Of a stretch of DNA of 64,000 bases, positions 46,924-58,986 are shown piece after piece (the first letter of the stretch is position 1; every line of letters starts with the position of its first letter). The stretch spans positions 138,018,858-138,082,857 of the forward strand of contig CM065812.1 in assembly GCA_033398695.1 (NCBI GenBank), written 5' to 3'. This DNA is from Orobanche coerulescens (lineage: Eukaryota > Streptophyta > Magnoliopsida > Lamiales > Orobanchaceae). The notes beneath the pieces are model-generated. The model ran no database searches, was not told the DNA's origin, and was given only the letters and a program-made list of their open reading frames with translations. The translations under genes were made by a program, and so were the position numbers.

Positions 46924-47295
46924 GTCAGGTTCATCGAGACGAGCGGGTACTGGACCAGTATGCGAATGATGGCCGTGCGTGATGATTGTGCACGAATGGT
47001 GTCTTATTGCTTTCTATCTTTTTATCTTTTGTGGTCTTTAAAATAATTGAAGTACTCGAGTACTTAAGAGTTTTTACTTGTCGGGATTGTATTGTCGTTT
47101 GTTATGTTTGTGACGGATCATGGTGTTATGTTTGACCGGTTGAACCGGGTGGATTATTTTGTTGGGCGTCTGTATGACGAGGTATTTTTCTGTTGTTTCA
47201 GTGAGTCTATGAGTGTGATGCTTGTTCAGCCTGGTGGGTCCCATATAGGGATTCACGGCACTGTAATATACCTCGGATATCCTGGGGGTGTTACA

Positions 47296-47533
47296 GAAAA
47301 TGGTATCAGAGCACTAGGTTTATGGATACCTAGGCTTGTCAGTTTATTGGGTCTTGTTGTATTTTGTTTTGCACATCATCATCACGCTGCCATGATTCCG
47401 GTACTACCAGTGCCCGTAAGTTTTCGTTCCTCTGTTTCTTATATCCTCGTATCGTACCTTTGATTCTCGATTTGTGATTGTTCTTTTCTTGTACTTACCA
47501 TCGTATGGCTTTTGCTACTTATTTAACTCCAGT
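47296..47533 (+). other. Element D body 1 primer-binding site and leader
   Basis: TGGTATCAGAGC at 47301-47312 is a perfect tRNA-iMet type primer site. A short leader then reaches the gag ATG at 47534. Body 2 has the same site at 54116-54127. Confidence 0.9.
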
Positions 47534-48620
47534 ATGGATGCTGGAAGAGGTCGTGGTCGCGGTCGTGGTCGTGGATGCGGCCGGGGACGTGGGGCAGCCG
47601 GTGGGGCGGCCACGTCGCAGTCTTCGGGAGCCGGCAGTACCGACGACCGTCACAGTCATGCTTCTTCTCAGGAGCGCGCCGACCTTGGTATTGCGGCTGT
47701 TATGCAACAAATGGTGAATCAAATGGCGGCGATAGCTCAGGCGGTTAAGAACCCGGATCCGGCCCATGCTAATCGGGGCGGAGCGGATCGTTGGCTTCAG
47801 GATGTCATCAAGATGCATCCTCCTCAGTTTTAAGGAGCTTCAGACCCGATCGGCTGGGAGGGGTGGATCAAGGAGATATCTAAGGTCTTCGTTGCCACTA
47901 ACTGTCCCGAGGACCATAAAGTTCCTATTGCTCAATACTTTCTCACAGGGGACGCTACGGATTGGTGGGAGGCCGTTGGGCCCAAAGACCATGTGGCTTC
48001 GTGGGTCGAATTTCAAGAATTGATGGAGACCGAATATTGCCCGTGGCCGGTCAGACAGGCTCGAGTACATGCTTTCTATGATGCTCAACCACGGGATATC
48101 TCCGTATCTCAGTCTATTGCCGATTTTAACAAGGAGCTGGGTTATGTGAAGACCCAAGTTCTCGAGGAGAGCGACAAAATTTTCCATTTTTCCAGGCGGA
48201 TGAAACTGTCTATTCAGGACTATATGTCGAGGCTCGTCTGTACTACCTTGAAGGATTACCAAAGTAGGGCCCTTGCTTATGATATGTCTGTGACGGCGAG
48301 TGAGGCGGCCCGCGAGAGCAAGAAGCAGAAGTCTGCCGGGAATTTTTCGGGCCACAAAGGTGGAGGTCAGCAGAAATTCCAGTCTGCTAACTTTTCCGCT
48401 GGCGGTGGCCCAGCTCGATCTACTGGGTTTCCCCGCAGGGCAGCCAGTGCCCCTTCTCGAGAGGTGAAGTGTTTTAACTGTGGCCATCCAGGCCACATCA
48501 GTCGTAATTGTCCGAGTCCTTTGCTGACATGTAATCAGTGTGGCCAGCCGGGCCACAAGGCGGCTTTCGGTGCTGAGAGGGAGAGAATCGTGGGTGCCCG
48601 GACTTCTATTCCAGCGCCTA
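47534..48620 (+). pseudogene. Element D body 1 gag
   Basis: ATG 47534 gives 'MDAGRGRGRGRGCGRGRGAA'. A TAA at 47829-47831 interrupts '[16 protein letters not shown]' (body 2 has Ser there). Then '[19 protein letters not shown]', '[19 protein letters not shown]', '[15 protein letters not shown]' and knuckles '[14 protein letters not shown]' and '[14 protein letters not shown]' (last Cys lost to Gly). It would be the particle protein. One stop and one knuckle defect are unique to this body. Confidence 0.92.
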
Positions 48621-50182
48621 GGGAACCGAGTGTGAATCAAGGATCGTTTGCTTCTCAATCTCTGCCGAGTGCTATTCGAGGGAGAGGACGGGGTCAGCCC
48701 GCTAAGGGGGGAGCTTCCAGTGTCGGCTCAGCCCACCCGCGTGTCTATGAGATGCGGAGAGCCGATGACCCAGCGGCTACCGTGGCGACAGGTACCGTTC
48801 ATATTCTTTCTCATCCTGTCAGTGTGCTTTTCGATTCTGGTGCTACGCATTCATTCATATCTCTGGATTGTGTGCGCCGTTTGAGTCTCGACTGTTTGAC
48901 GCCTTGTGAGCCCTTCATCGTTAAGCTTCCTAGCGGTGATAGGATCGTTGGTGATCAGGAGGTTCGAGACTATTCTGTGTTTATTTGTGAGAGGGCTTGG
49001 CCCTCTAATCTTATTGTTGTGGGTATTGAGGGTGAGGACTTAATTCTCGGGGACGATTGGCTCGAGCGGCATGGTGCAATCATGAACTACCGCACGAGAA
49101 TCATCACTATGCTAGCCGAGGACGGCACCGAGCACTCTTTCGCCGGGCGAAAGAGGGGGAACCAGAAACTCGTTACTAACGCCTTGAAGGCGATGAGACT
49201 CCTGCGAAAGGGGTGTACTGGCTATTGGTGCTACGCCTTGTGGGCGGAGAGTGGTGGAGTCGAGCTTTCTTCGATTCCAATCATTAGTGAGTTTCCTGAT
49301 GTATTTCCTGACGAGTTACCGGGATTGCCACCGGATCGTGAGGTCGAGTTTGCTATAGAGTTAGAGCCGGGCGCGGCTCCTATTTCGAAGGCGCCCTATC
49401 GCATGGCACCTTCAGAGATGTCCGAGTTGAAGAAGCAGTTGAGTGAGCTTCTTGAGTCGGGGTATGTTCGACCGAGCGCCTCGCCTTGGGGCGCACCGGT
49501 CCTGTTTGTACGGAAGAAGGATGGTTCACTACGTTTGTGTATCGACTATCGCGAACTAAACAAGGTGACCATCAAAAACAAGTATCCTTTGCCGAGAATT
49601 GATGACTTGTTCGATCAATTGCGAGAGGCTGATATTCTCGAAGATTTATTTGAAATCGGGGTACTACCAGCTCCGAGTGAGAGAGTCTGATGTGCCGAAA
49701 ACAGCTTTTCGGACGAGATACGGACATTATGAGTTCGTAGTTGTGCCTTTCGGGTTAACTAATGCGCCGGCGGTGTTCATCAGTTGATGAACAAAGTCTT
49801 TATCGAGTATTTGGATAAGTGTGTCGTCGTCTTCATTGACGATATTCTTATTTATTCAAGGAACGAGGAAGAGCATGCCCATCATTTGCGGATAGTGTTA
49901 GATATTTTGAGGACCGAGCAACTCTATGCGAAGTTCTCGAAATGTGAGTTCTGGCTGAAGGAAGTGATGTTTCTAGGTCACGTGATTTCAGTCGAGGGGG
50001 TTCGTGTAGATCCGCAGAAGATCGAGGCAGTGTTGGATTGGGCACCGCCCAAGAATGTGAGAGAGCTCCGTAGTTTCTTGGGTTTGGCTGGCTACTATCG
50101 TAGGTTCGTCGAGGGTTTCTCGAAACTAGCTCGGCCACTTACGCAGTTGCTCCAGAAATCCGAGAAGTTAAATGCGGAATGA
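48621..50182 (+). pseudogene. Element D body 1 protease and reverse transcriptase
   Basis: Protease '[13 protein letters not shown]' (~48830) and '[17 protein letters not shown]'; linker '[13 protein letters not shown]'; RT '[17 protein letters not shown]', then a cluster of small indels at 49620-49655 breaks '[17 protein letters not shown]'. The frame resumes with '[18 protein letters not shown]'. A missing base near 49779 shifts it again before '[14 protein letters not shown]' (~49835). It ends 'KSEKLNAE*' at 50182, a defect shared with body 2. Confidence 0.92.
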
Positions 50183-50867
50183 CGAGAGGCAGTCGAGTTT
50201 TGAGGAACTGAAGAAGCGTTTGACTTCAGCCCCGGTTTTGGCGATGCCATGTGGCAACGAGGGTTTTGCCGTTTATAGCGATGCTTCGGGTCAGGTTCTT
50301 GGGTGCGTATTGATGCAGCATGGCAAGACCATTGCCTATGCGTCGAGACAGTTGAGGCCATATGAGCTCAACTACCCTACTCATGATTTAGAGTTAGCGG
50401 CAGTCGTTTTTGCGCTAAAGATTTGGCGCCACTATCTTTTCGGATCTGCATGTCAGATTTTTACTGATCATAAAAGTCAGAAATACATATTTACTCAGCG
50501 GGAGTTAAATATGAGGCAGAGGAGGTGGTTAGAGCTGATTAAGGATTATGACCTCGAAATCCTTTATCATCCAGGCAAGGCGAACGTCGTGGCCGACGCC
50601 TTGAGTCGGAAACCGGTCGCATTGCGAATGCTTGAGATCCTTACATATCAGTCTGAGCTTCGGCGGGCTTTGATCGAGTTAGATGTTGAGGTTTTGTTGC
50701 CTGGAGCTGTCGGGCAACGTTGTGCTTTAGAGATTTCGTCATCTTTAATCGATGAAATTAAACTGAAGCAGTTAGAGGATCCGATGATTGCTCAATTCCG
50801 AGAGAACGTTCTTAAGGGAAAGTCTCCTGGGTTTGTGATTCACGAGGATGGTGCTTTGAGATTCTAG
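50172..50867 (+). pseudogene. Element D body 1 RNase H
   Basis: '[18 protein letters not shown]' (Asp), '[19 protein letters not shown]' (Glu), '[18 protein letters not shown]' (Asp), '[16 protein letters not shown]' (Asp). Ends in a TAG at 50865-50867 where body 2 has a Gln codon. Known role: removal of the RNA template. Confidence 0.92.
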
Positions 50868-52175
50868 AGTCGGCTTTGTGTGCCAAACGACTCAGAGTTG
50901 AGACAGAGTATTTTGCAGGAGACCCAAGCTACACCTTACTCCGTTCATCCTGGTTCGAGTAAGATGTACAAGGACTTGAGAAGGAACTTCTGGTGGAATG
51001 ATATGAAGAGGGAGGTCGCACAGTTTGTAGCGAGATGTTTGACTTGTTAGTAGGTCAAAATCGAGCATCAGTGACCGGCTGGGTTGTTGCAGTCACTTCC
51101 CGTTCCGTAATGGAAATGGGAAGATATATCGATGGATTTCATTACGAGTTTGCCGAGAATGAGGTCAGGCATGAATATGGTATGGGTGATTGTTGATCGT
51201 CTGACCAAGTCAGCACATTTTCTGGGCATCAAGGACACTTGGGGCCCGGAGAAGTTAGCCCGTGTGTTTATCGCGCAGATTGTGAGGATTCACGGTACTC
51301 CGAAGTCTATTGTTTCGGATCGTGATGGCCGTTTTGTATCGCACTTCTGGCAGGCGGTGCATAAGGCGTTGGGTACCCGTTTGCATTTGAGTACCTCTTT
51401 TCATCCCCAGTCAGATGGAGAGTCGTAACGCACTATCCAGACGTTCGAGGATTTGTTGCGTGCCTGTGCTCTCGATTGGAGTAGTGACTGGGAGGAACAT
51501 TTGCCATTGATCGAATTCACGTACAACAACAGTTGGCACGCATCGATTCGGATGGCACCGTATAAGGCACTTTATGGGCGGCGATGTCGATCACCAATTT
51601 GTTGGAATGAGACGTCCGATTTGGTCGGGACCGATCCGGATGTCGTTTTAGAGACGAGGCAGAAGATAGAATTAATTCGGGAACGGATGTTGACTGCCCA
51701 GAGTCGACAAAAGTCGTATGCCGACATCCGTCGTCGACCTTTGGAATTCGAGATGGGAGACCACGTTCTGCTAAAGGTGTCGCCGACGAAGGGAGTTTTT
51801 CGTTTCGGGAAGAAAGGAAAGTTGAGTCCGAGATTTATTGGACCCTTTGAGATCCTCGAGCGAGTCGGTGGGTTGGTATACCGTTTGGCGTTACCTCCGG
51901 CCTTGAGTCATGTTCATAGCATTTTTCATGTTTCCCAGCTGAGGAAATATGTCCCGGATCCTAGTCACGTCATCGATTATGGCGAGATTGATGTCGCTGA
52001 AGATATTACTTTTGAGGAGCGTCCTTTGAAGATTTTGGAGCATCGTGAGAAACGACTGAGGCATAAGACCATTCCTTTGGTCAAAGTGCAGTGGTCGAGA
52101 CACGGTGTCGAGGAGGCAACTTGGGAAACCGAGGATAGCATGCGTGTTAGATACCCCGAGTTGTTTGTTTCTTAA
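50868..52175 (+). pseudogene. Element D body 1 integrase with chromodomain
   Basis: Zinc finger region '[16 protein letters not shown]', 'RCLTC' followed by TAG TAG (51048-51053), then TGA (51072-51074) and TAA (51108-51110). Core 'SMDFITSLPRMRSGMN' and '[15 protein letters not shown]'. A TAA at 51426-51428 occupies the catalytic Glu codon in 'SDGES*RTIQT'. C-terminal part 51453-52175: 'RPLEFEMGDHVLLKVSP', 'LSPRFIGPFEILERVGGLVY', chromodomain 'IPLVKVQWSRHGVEEATWE'. All five stops recur in body 2. Confidence 0.92.
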
Positions 52176-52210
52176 GTTTCGGGACGAAACTTATTTTTAG
52201 AGGGGTAGAA
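52174..52210 (+). promoter_or_regulatory. Element D body 1 pol-end palindrome and polypurine tract
   Basis: AAGTTTCGGGACGAAACTT (52174-52192) begins at the pol stop codon TAA and is followed by TTTTTAGAGGGGTAGAA against LTR 2. Body 2 has the same at 58985-59021. Confidence 0.85.
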
Positions 52211-54110
52211 TGTAATATCAGTATTTTTTTTTCTTTCCCTAGTATTTTCATTTTTGGTGCATTTCTCGATTGTAGTAACCCTCGTGTATCTTTCAGTGTA
52301 TCTTTCCTGTCATCTATTGATCTAATTCTCATTGTTGTTGTGCGGAACCGCCGTTTGATTCTTAGTGGATCCATTTCGTGTTATTGTTTCCCAAATATTG
52401 ATTCCGATCGCTTTTATTCTCTTTCCGGATCATTTTTATCATTTTGGGACCCAAAGGGGGGTTTGGGCCGCGGCACAAGGTGTGTGCGCCGCGGCACACA
52501 CATTTCTCCAGTTGTTGGTCGAGCGGACTGTATTGGGTGCCGCGGCACACCCATCCGGTGCCGCGGCACATTGCCGAGTCAGTGCCGCAGCACACCCGTC
52601 CGAGGCTGCGGCACACTCGTGTGACATCTGCGACCAAAACACGACTATACCGGGTGCTGCGGCACACGCAGGCCGTGCCGCGGCACACTGCCGAACCCTG
52701 GGAGCAATTTTTTTGGCCTGTGCCGCGGCACACTTCGGCTGCGCCGCGGCACACCATGCGGTCAACTGTATAATCTCGTTCTTATTAGGCGAGATCGGCC
52801 ATTCCCCTCATTTCTACACCTGCGCACGAGAGAGAGAGGATTAAGGGGGAGAACTTCTCAATCATTCATCAATTGGGGGTTGATTTTCATCATTCTCCTT
52901 CGGTTGTGAGGCCCGGATAATCAATCTAACGCGCGTTCTACGGATCATAGTACTTGAATCTTCAAAGGTAATATCTCTTAGAACCCTATTTCGGATAATT
53001 TGGGGGTTTTGGGATTTTCTTCCGATTCGTTCCGTTTTGTTGGTGGATTCTTGATGAATACGGTTAATATTGTTAGTATCTTTAGTTTTCCTACGGATTC
53101 ATGGATATTTTGTGGGTTTTCGCGGAATCGAGAGGGTTTGGTTGTGATCCGCCCTCGTTGTTATTTTTGGTACAAATATACATGAATCGTAGGCAGTTTT
53201 CCGGGTGTATTCCATTTCCGTATTCGTCTAGAGTTGGTTGTGATTGTGTTATTCGAATCGTTAGGTTCATTTCCGCCGGTTCCTCACGGTCGTGTTTGAT
53301 TCTTCCTTTCCGTTCGTATCACCGTCTATTAACCAAGGCAAGTACCCTTATGAACTTACAATCTTAATGTATTAGTATTGCATGAGAATTGTGTGTGTGT
53401 GTGTGTATGCTCACTATGGGTTAGACCCGACGGGGTCTCGGTAGGGGTCCACGGAGGGGTGGATCCGCGAGCTTGCTTTTAACCACTATGGGTTAGATCC
53501 GACGGGGTCTCGGTAGGGGTCCACGGAGGGGTGGATCCACGGTTAATTGTGGTGCATTTTTACAAATGTGACTTGATTATGGCATTTCCGGAAATGAGTG
53601 ATTTGGAACTATGTTTTCTTGAATTGCATGCATTACTATATGTGTAAGATGTAAGTCGTTCATTTGGTTACTTGTACTAGCGTAATTGCTAACCCCTCTG
53701 GGGACCCGTTTTGGGGAAATTCGTTTTATGAATTTCAGGTCAGGTTCATCGAGACGAGCGGGTACTGGACCAGTATGCGGATGATGGCCGTGCGTGATGA
53801 TTGTGCACGAATGGTGTCTTATTGCTTTCTATCTTTTTATCTTTTGTGGTCTTTAAAATAATAGAAGTACTCGAGTACTTAAGAGTTTTTACTTGTCGGG
53901 ATTGTATTGTCGTTTGTTATGTTTGTGACGGATCATGGTGTTATGTTTGACCGGTTGAACCGGGTGGATTATTTTGTTGGGCGTCTGTATGACGAGGTAT
54001 TTTTCTGTTGTTTCAGTGAGTCTATGAGTGTGATGCTTGTTCAGCCTGGTGGGTCCCATATAGGGATTCACGGCACTGTAATATACCTCGGATATCCTGG
54101 GGGTGTTACA
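52211..54110 (+). mobile_element. Element D LTR 2, shared middle LTR
   Basis: 1900 bp. It serves as 3' LTR of body 1 and 5' LTR of body 2. It differs from LTR 1 and LTR 3 by a short patch near 52356-52366, and carries two more palindrome units than LTR 1. Donor-like 52968, second donor-like AAG|GCAAGTA (53338), acceptor-like ending 53738. Confidence 0.95.
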
Positions 54111-54348
54111 GAAAATGGTATCAGAGCACTAGGTTTATGGATACCTAGGCTTGTCAGTTTATTGGGTCTTGTTGTATTTTGTTTTGCACATCATCATCAC
54201 GCTGCCATGATTCCGGTACTACCATTGCCCGTAAGTTTTCGTTCCTCTGTTTCTTATATCCTCGTATCGTACCTTTGATTCTCGATTTGTGATTGTTCTT
54301 TTCTTGTACTTACCATCGTATGGCTTTTGCTACTTATTTAACTCCAGT

Positions 54349-55274
54349 ATGGATGCTGGAAGAGGTCGTGGTCGCGGTCGTGGTCGTGGATGCGGCCGGG
54401 GACGTGGGGCAGCCGGTGGGGCGGCCACGTCGCAGTCTTCGGGAGCCGGCAGTACCGGCGACCGTCACAGTCATGCTTCTTCTCAAGAGCGCGCCGACCT
54501 TGGTATTGCGGCTGTTATGCAACAAATGGTGAATCAAATGGCGGCGATAGCTCAGGCGGTTCAGAACCCGGATCCGGCCCATGCTAATCGGGGCGGAGCG
54601 GATCGTTGGCTTCAGGATGTCATCAAGATGCATCCTCCTCAGTTTTCGGGAGCTTCAGACCCGATCGGCTGGGAGGGGTGGATCAAGGAGATATCTAAGG
54701 TCTTCGTTGCCACTAACTGTCCCGAGGACCATAAAGTCCCTATTGCTCAATACTTTCTCACAGGGGACGCTACGGATTGGTGGGAGGCCGTTGGGCCCAA
54801 AGACCATGTGGCTTCGTGGGTCGAATTTCAAGAATTGATGGAGACCGAATATTGCCCGTGGCCGGTCAGACAGGCTCGAGTACATGCTTTCTATGATGCT
54901 CAACCACGGGATATCCCCGTATCTCAGTCTATTGCCGATTTTAACAAGGAGCTGGGTTATGTGAAGACCCAAGTTGTCGAGGAGAGCGACAAAATTTTCC
55001 ATTTTTCCAGGCGGATGAAACTGTCTATTCGGGACTATATGTCGAGGCTCGTCTGTACTACCTTGAAGGATTACCAAAGTAGGGCCCTTGCTTATGATAT
55101 GTCTGTGACGGCGAGTGAGGCGGCCCGCGAGAGCAAGAAGCGAGTCTGTAGGAATTTTCGGGCCACAAAGGTGGAGGTCAGCAGAAATTCCAGTCTGCTA
55201 ACTTTTCCGCTGGCGGTGGCCCAGCTCGATCTACTGGGTTTCCCCGTAGGGCAACCAGTGCCCCTTCTCGAGAG
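54349..55274 (+). pseudogene. Element D body 2 gag, N-terminal and capsid part
   Basis: ATG 54349, same start as body 1. Open through the capsid ('[17 protein letters not shown]', '[19 protein letters not shown]', '[16 protein letters not shown]') to about 55135. There a cluster of indels ('KKRVCRNFRATK' in place of '[15 protein letters not shown]') shifts the frame, and the shifted reading ends at 55278. Confidence 0.92.
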
Positions 55275-56993
55275 GTGAAGTGTTTTAACTGTGGCCATCC
55301 AGGCCACATCAGTCGTAATTGTCCGAGTCCTTTGCTGACATGTAATCAGTGTGGCCAGCCGGGCCACAAGGCGGCTTTCTGTGCTGAGAGGGATAGAATC
55401 GTGGGTGCCCAGACTTCCATTCCAGCGCCTAGGGAACCGAGTGTGAATCAAGGATCGTTTGCTTCTCAATCTCTGCCGAGTGCTATTCGAGGGAGAGGAC
55501 GGGGTCAGCCCGCTAAGGGGGGAGCTTCCAGTGTCGGCTCAGCCCACCCGCGTGTCTATGAGATGCGGAGAGCCGACGACCCAGCGGCTACCGTGGCGAC
55601 AGGTACCGTTCATATTCTTTCTCATCCTGTCAGTGTGCTTTTCGATTCTGGTGCTACGCATTCATTCATATCTCTGGATTGTGTGCGCCGTTTGAGTCTC
55701 GACTGTTTGACGCCTTGTGAGCCCTTCATCGTTAAGCTTCCTAGCGGTGATAGGATCGTTGGTGATCAGGAGGTTCGAGACTATTCTGTGTTTATTTGTG
55801 AGAGGGCTTGGCCCTCTAATCTTATTGTTGTGGGTATTTAGGGTGAGGACTTAATTCTCGGGGACGATTGGCTCGAGCGGCATGGTGCAATCATGAACTA
55901 CCGCACGAGAATCATCACTATGCTAGCCGAGGACGGCATCGAGCACTCTTTCGCCGGGCGAAAGAGGGGGAACCAGAAACTCGTTACTAACGCCTTGAAG
56001 ACGATGAGACTCCTGCGAAAAGGGTGTACTGGCTATTGGTGCTACGCCTTGAGGGCGGAGAGTGGTGGAGTCGAGCTTTCGTCGATTCCAATCATTAGTG
56101 AGTTTCCTGATGTATTTCCTGACGAGTTACCGGGATTGCCACCGGATCGTGAGGTCGAGTTTGCTATAGAGTTAGAGCCGGGCGCGGCTCCTATTTCGAA
56201 GGCGCCCTATCGCATGGCACCTTCAGAGATGTCCGAGTTGAAGAAGCAGTTGAGTGAACTTCTTGAGTCGGGGTATGTTCGACCGAGCGCCTCGCCTTGG
56301 GGCGCACCGGTCCTGTTTGTACGGAAGAAGGATGGTTCACTACGTTTGTGTATCGACTATCGCGAACTAAACAAGGTGACCATCAAAAACAAGTATCCTT
56401 TGCCGAGAATTGATGACTTGTTCGATCAATTGCAGGGAGCTGCAGTATTCTCGAAGATTGATTTGAAATCGGGGTACTACCAGCTCCGAGTGAGAGAGTC
56501 CGATGTGCCGAAAACAGCTTTTCGGACGAGATACGGACATTATGAGTTCGTAGTTATGCCTTTCGGGTTAACTAATGCGCCGGCGGTGTTCATGCAGTTG
56601 ATGAACAAAGTCTTTATCGAGTATTTGGATAAGTGTGTCGTCGTCTTCATTGACGATATTCTTATTTATTCAAGGAACGAGGAAGAGCATGCCCATCATT
56701 TGCGGATAGTGTTAGATATTTTGAGGACCGAGCAACTCTATGCGAAGTTCTCGAAATGTGAGTTCTGGCTGAAGGAAGTGATGTTTCTAGGTCACGTGAT
56801 TTCAGCCGAGGGGGTTCGTGTAGATCCGCAGAAGATCGAGGCAGTGTTGGATTGGGCACCGCCCAAGAATGTGAGAGAGCTCCGTAGTTTCTTGGGTTTG
56901 GTGGCTACTATCGTAGGTTCGCCGAGGGTTTCGAAACTAGCTCGGCCACTTACGCAGCTTGCTCCGAAATCCGAGAAGTTAAATGCGGAATGA
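55275..56993 (+). pseudogene. Element D body 2 gag knuckles, protease and reverse transcriptase
   Basis: Knuckles '[14 protein letters not shown]' and '[14 protein letters not shown]' (both intact here), protease '[13 protein letters not shown]', then a TAG at 55839-55841 in 'IVVGI*GED'. Reading resumes: '[13 protein letters not shown]', RT '[17 protein letters not shown]', '[15 protein letters not shown]', '[14 protein letters not shown]' (RT intact to ~56890). An indel cluster at 56898-56965 scrambles '[19 protein letters not shown]', followed by the shared 'KSEKLNAE*' at 56993. Confidence 0.92.
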
Positions 56994-57861
56994 CGAGAGG
57001 CAGTCGAGTTTTGAGGAACTGAAGAAGCGTTTGACTTCAGCCCCAGTTTTGGCGATGCCATGTGGCAACGAGGGTTTTGCCGTTTATAGCGATGCTTCGG
57101 GTCAGGGTCTTGGGTGCGTATTGATGCAGCATGGCAAGACCATTGCCTATGCGTCGAGACAGTTGAGGCCGTATGAGCTGAACTACCCTACTCATGATTT
57201 AGAGTTAGCGGCAGTCGTTTTTGCGCTAAAGATTTGGCGCCACTATCTTTTCGGATCTGCATGTCAGATTTTTACTGATCATAAAAGTCAGAAATACATA
57301 TTTACTCAGCGGGAGTTAAATATGAGGCAGAGGAGGTGGTTAGAGCTGATTAAGGATTATGACCTCGAAATCCTTTATCATCCAGGCAAGGCGAACGTCG
57401 TGGCCGACGCCTTGAGTCGGAAACCGGTCGCATTGCGAATGCTTGAGATCCTTACATATCAGTCTGAGCTTCAGCGGGCTTTGATTGAGTTAGATGTTGA
57501 GGTTTTGTTGCCTGGAGCTGTCGGGCAACGTTGTGCTTTAGAGATTTCGTCATCTTTAATCGATGAAATTAAACTGAAGCAGTTAGAGGATCCGATGATT
57601 GCTCAATTCCGAGAGAACGTTCTTAAGGGAAAGTCTCCTGGGTTTGTGATTCACGAGGATGGTGCTTTGAGATTCCAGAGTCGGCTTTGTGTGCCGAACG
57701 ACTCAGAGTTGAGACAGAGTATTTTGCGGGAGACCCAAGCTACACCTTACTCCGTTCATCCTGGTTCGAGTAAGATGTACAAGGACTTGAGAAGGAACTT
57801 CTGGTGGAATGATATGAAGAGGGAGGTCGCACAGTTTGTAGCGAGATGTTTGACTTGTTAG
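56983..57861 (+). pseudogene. Element D body 2 RNase H and integrase zinc finger
   Basis: All four RNase H acidic motifs as in body 1 ('[13 protein letters not shown]', '[10 protein letters not shown]', '[11 protein letters not shown]', 'VVADALSRK'). It continues without a break through '[19 protein letters not shown]' and '[16 protein letters not shown]' to 'RCLTC', where the shared TAG TAG occurs (57859-57864). Confidence 0.92.
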
Positions 57862-58986
57862 TAGGTCAAAATCGAGCATCAGTGACCGGCTGGGTTGTTG
57901 CAGTCACTTCCCGTTCCGTAATGGAAATGGGAAGATATATCGATGGATTTCATTACGAGTTTGCCGAGAATGAGGTCAGGCATGAATATGGTATGGGTGA
58001 TTGTTGATCGTCTGACCAAGTCAGCACATTTTCTGGGCATCAAGGACACTTGGGGCCCGGAGAAGTTAGCCCGTGTGTTTATCGCGCAGATTGTGAGGAT
58101 TCACGGTACTCCGAAGTCTATTGTTTCGGATCGTGATGGCCGTTTTGTATCGCACTTCTGGCAGGCGGTGCATAAGGCGTTGGGTACCCGTTTGCATTTG
58201 AGTACCTCTTTTCATCCCCAGTCAGATGCACAGTCGTAACGCACTATCCAGACGTTCGAGGATTTGTTGCGTGCCTGTGCTCTCGATTGGAGTAGTGACT
58301 GGGAGGAACATTTGCCATTGATCGAATTCACGTACAACAACAGTTGGCACGCATCGATTCGGATGGCACCGTATAAGGCACTTTATGGGCGGCGATGTCA
58401 ATCACCAATTTGTTGGAATGAGACGTCCGATTTGGTCGGGACCGATCCGGATGTCGTTTTAGAGACGAGGCAGAAGATAGAATTAATTCGGGAACGGATG
58501 TTGACTGCCCAGAGTCGACAAAAGTCGTATGCCGACATCCGTCGTCGACCTTTGGAATTCGAGATGGGAGACCACGTTCTGCTAAAGGTGTCGCCGACGA
58601 AGGGAGTTTTTCGTTTCGGGAAGAAAGGAAAGTTGAGTCCGAGATTTATTGGACCCTTTGAGATCCTCGAGCGAGTCGGTGGGTTGGTATACCGTTTGGC
58701 GTTACCTCCGGCCTTGAGTCATGTTCATAGCATTTTTCATGTTTCCCAGCTGAGGAAATATGTCCCGGATCCTAGTCACGTCATCGATTATGGCGAGATT
58801 GATGTCGCTGAAGATATTACTTTTGAGGAGCGTCCTTTGAAGATTTTGGAGCATCGTGAGAAACGACTGAGGCATAAGACCATTCCTTTGGTCAAAGTGC
58901 AGTGGTCGAGACACGGTGTCGAGGAGGCAACTTGGGAAACCGAGGATAGCATGCGTGTTAGATACCCCGAGTTGTTTGTTTCTTAA
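57862..58986 (+). pseudogene. Element D body 2 integrase core and chromodomain
   Basis: Shared stops TGA (57883-57885) and TAA (57919-57921). Core 57943-58239 with 'SMDFITSLPRMRSGMN' and '[15 protein letters not shown]'. TAA at 58237-58239 replaces the catalytic Glu codon ('SDAQS*RTIQT'). The C-terminal part with chromodomain runs 58264-58986 and differs from body 1 by one residue (CQSP for CRSP). Confidence 0.92.

Larger units (their letters stand above)
45437..47295 (+). mobile_element. Element D LTR 1
   Basis: 1859 bp. CCGCGG array 45695-45942, TATAATC 45956-45962, leader with GAGAGAGAGAG, donor-like AAAG|GTAATATC (46157), second donor-like GAG|GCAAGTA (46527), 72-bp duplication (46597-46726), acceptor-like GAATTTCAG|GTCAGG (ends 46923), terminal hairpin GGTGGGTCCC...GGGATTCAC. 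Confidence 0.94.

Noticed and set aside
47301..47312. Possible tRNA gene (TGGTATCAGAGC and similar at the other elements)
   Set aside because: Only the 12-nt complement of the tRNA-iMet 3' end is present beside each LTR; these are primer-binding sites.
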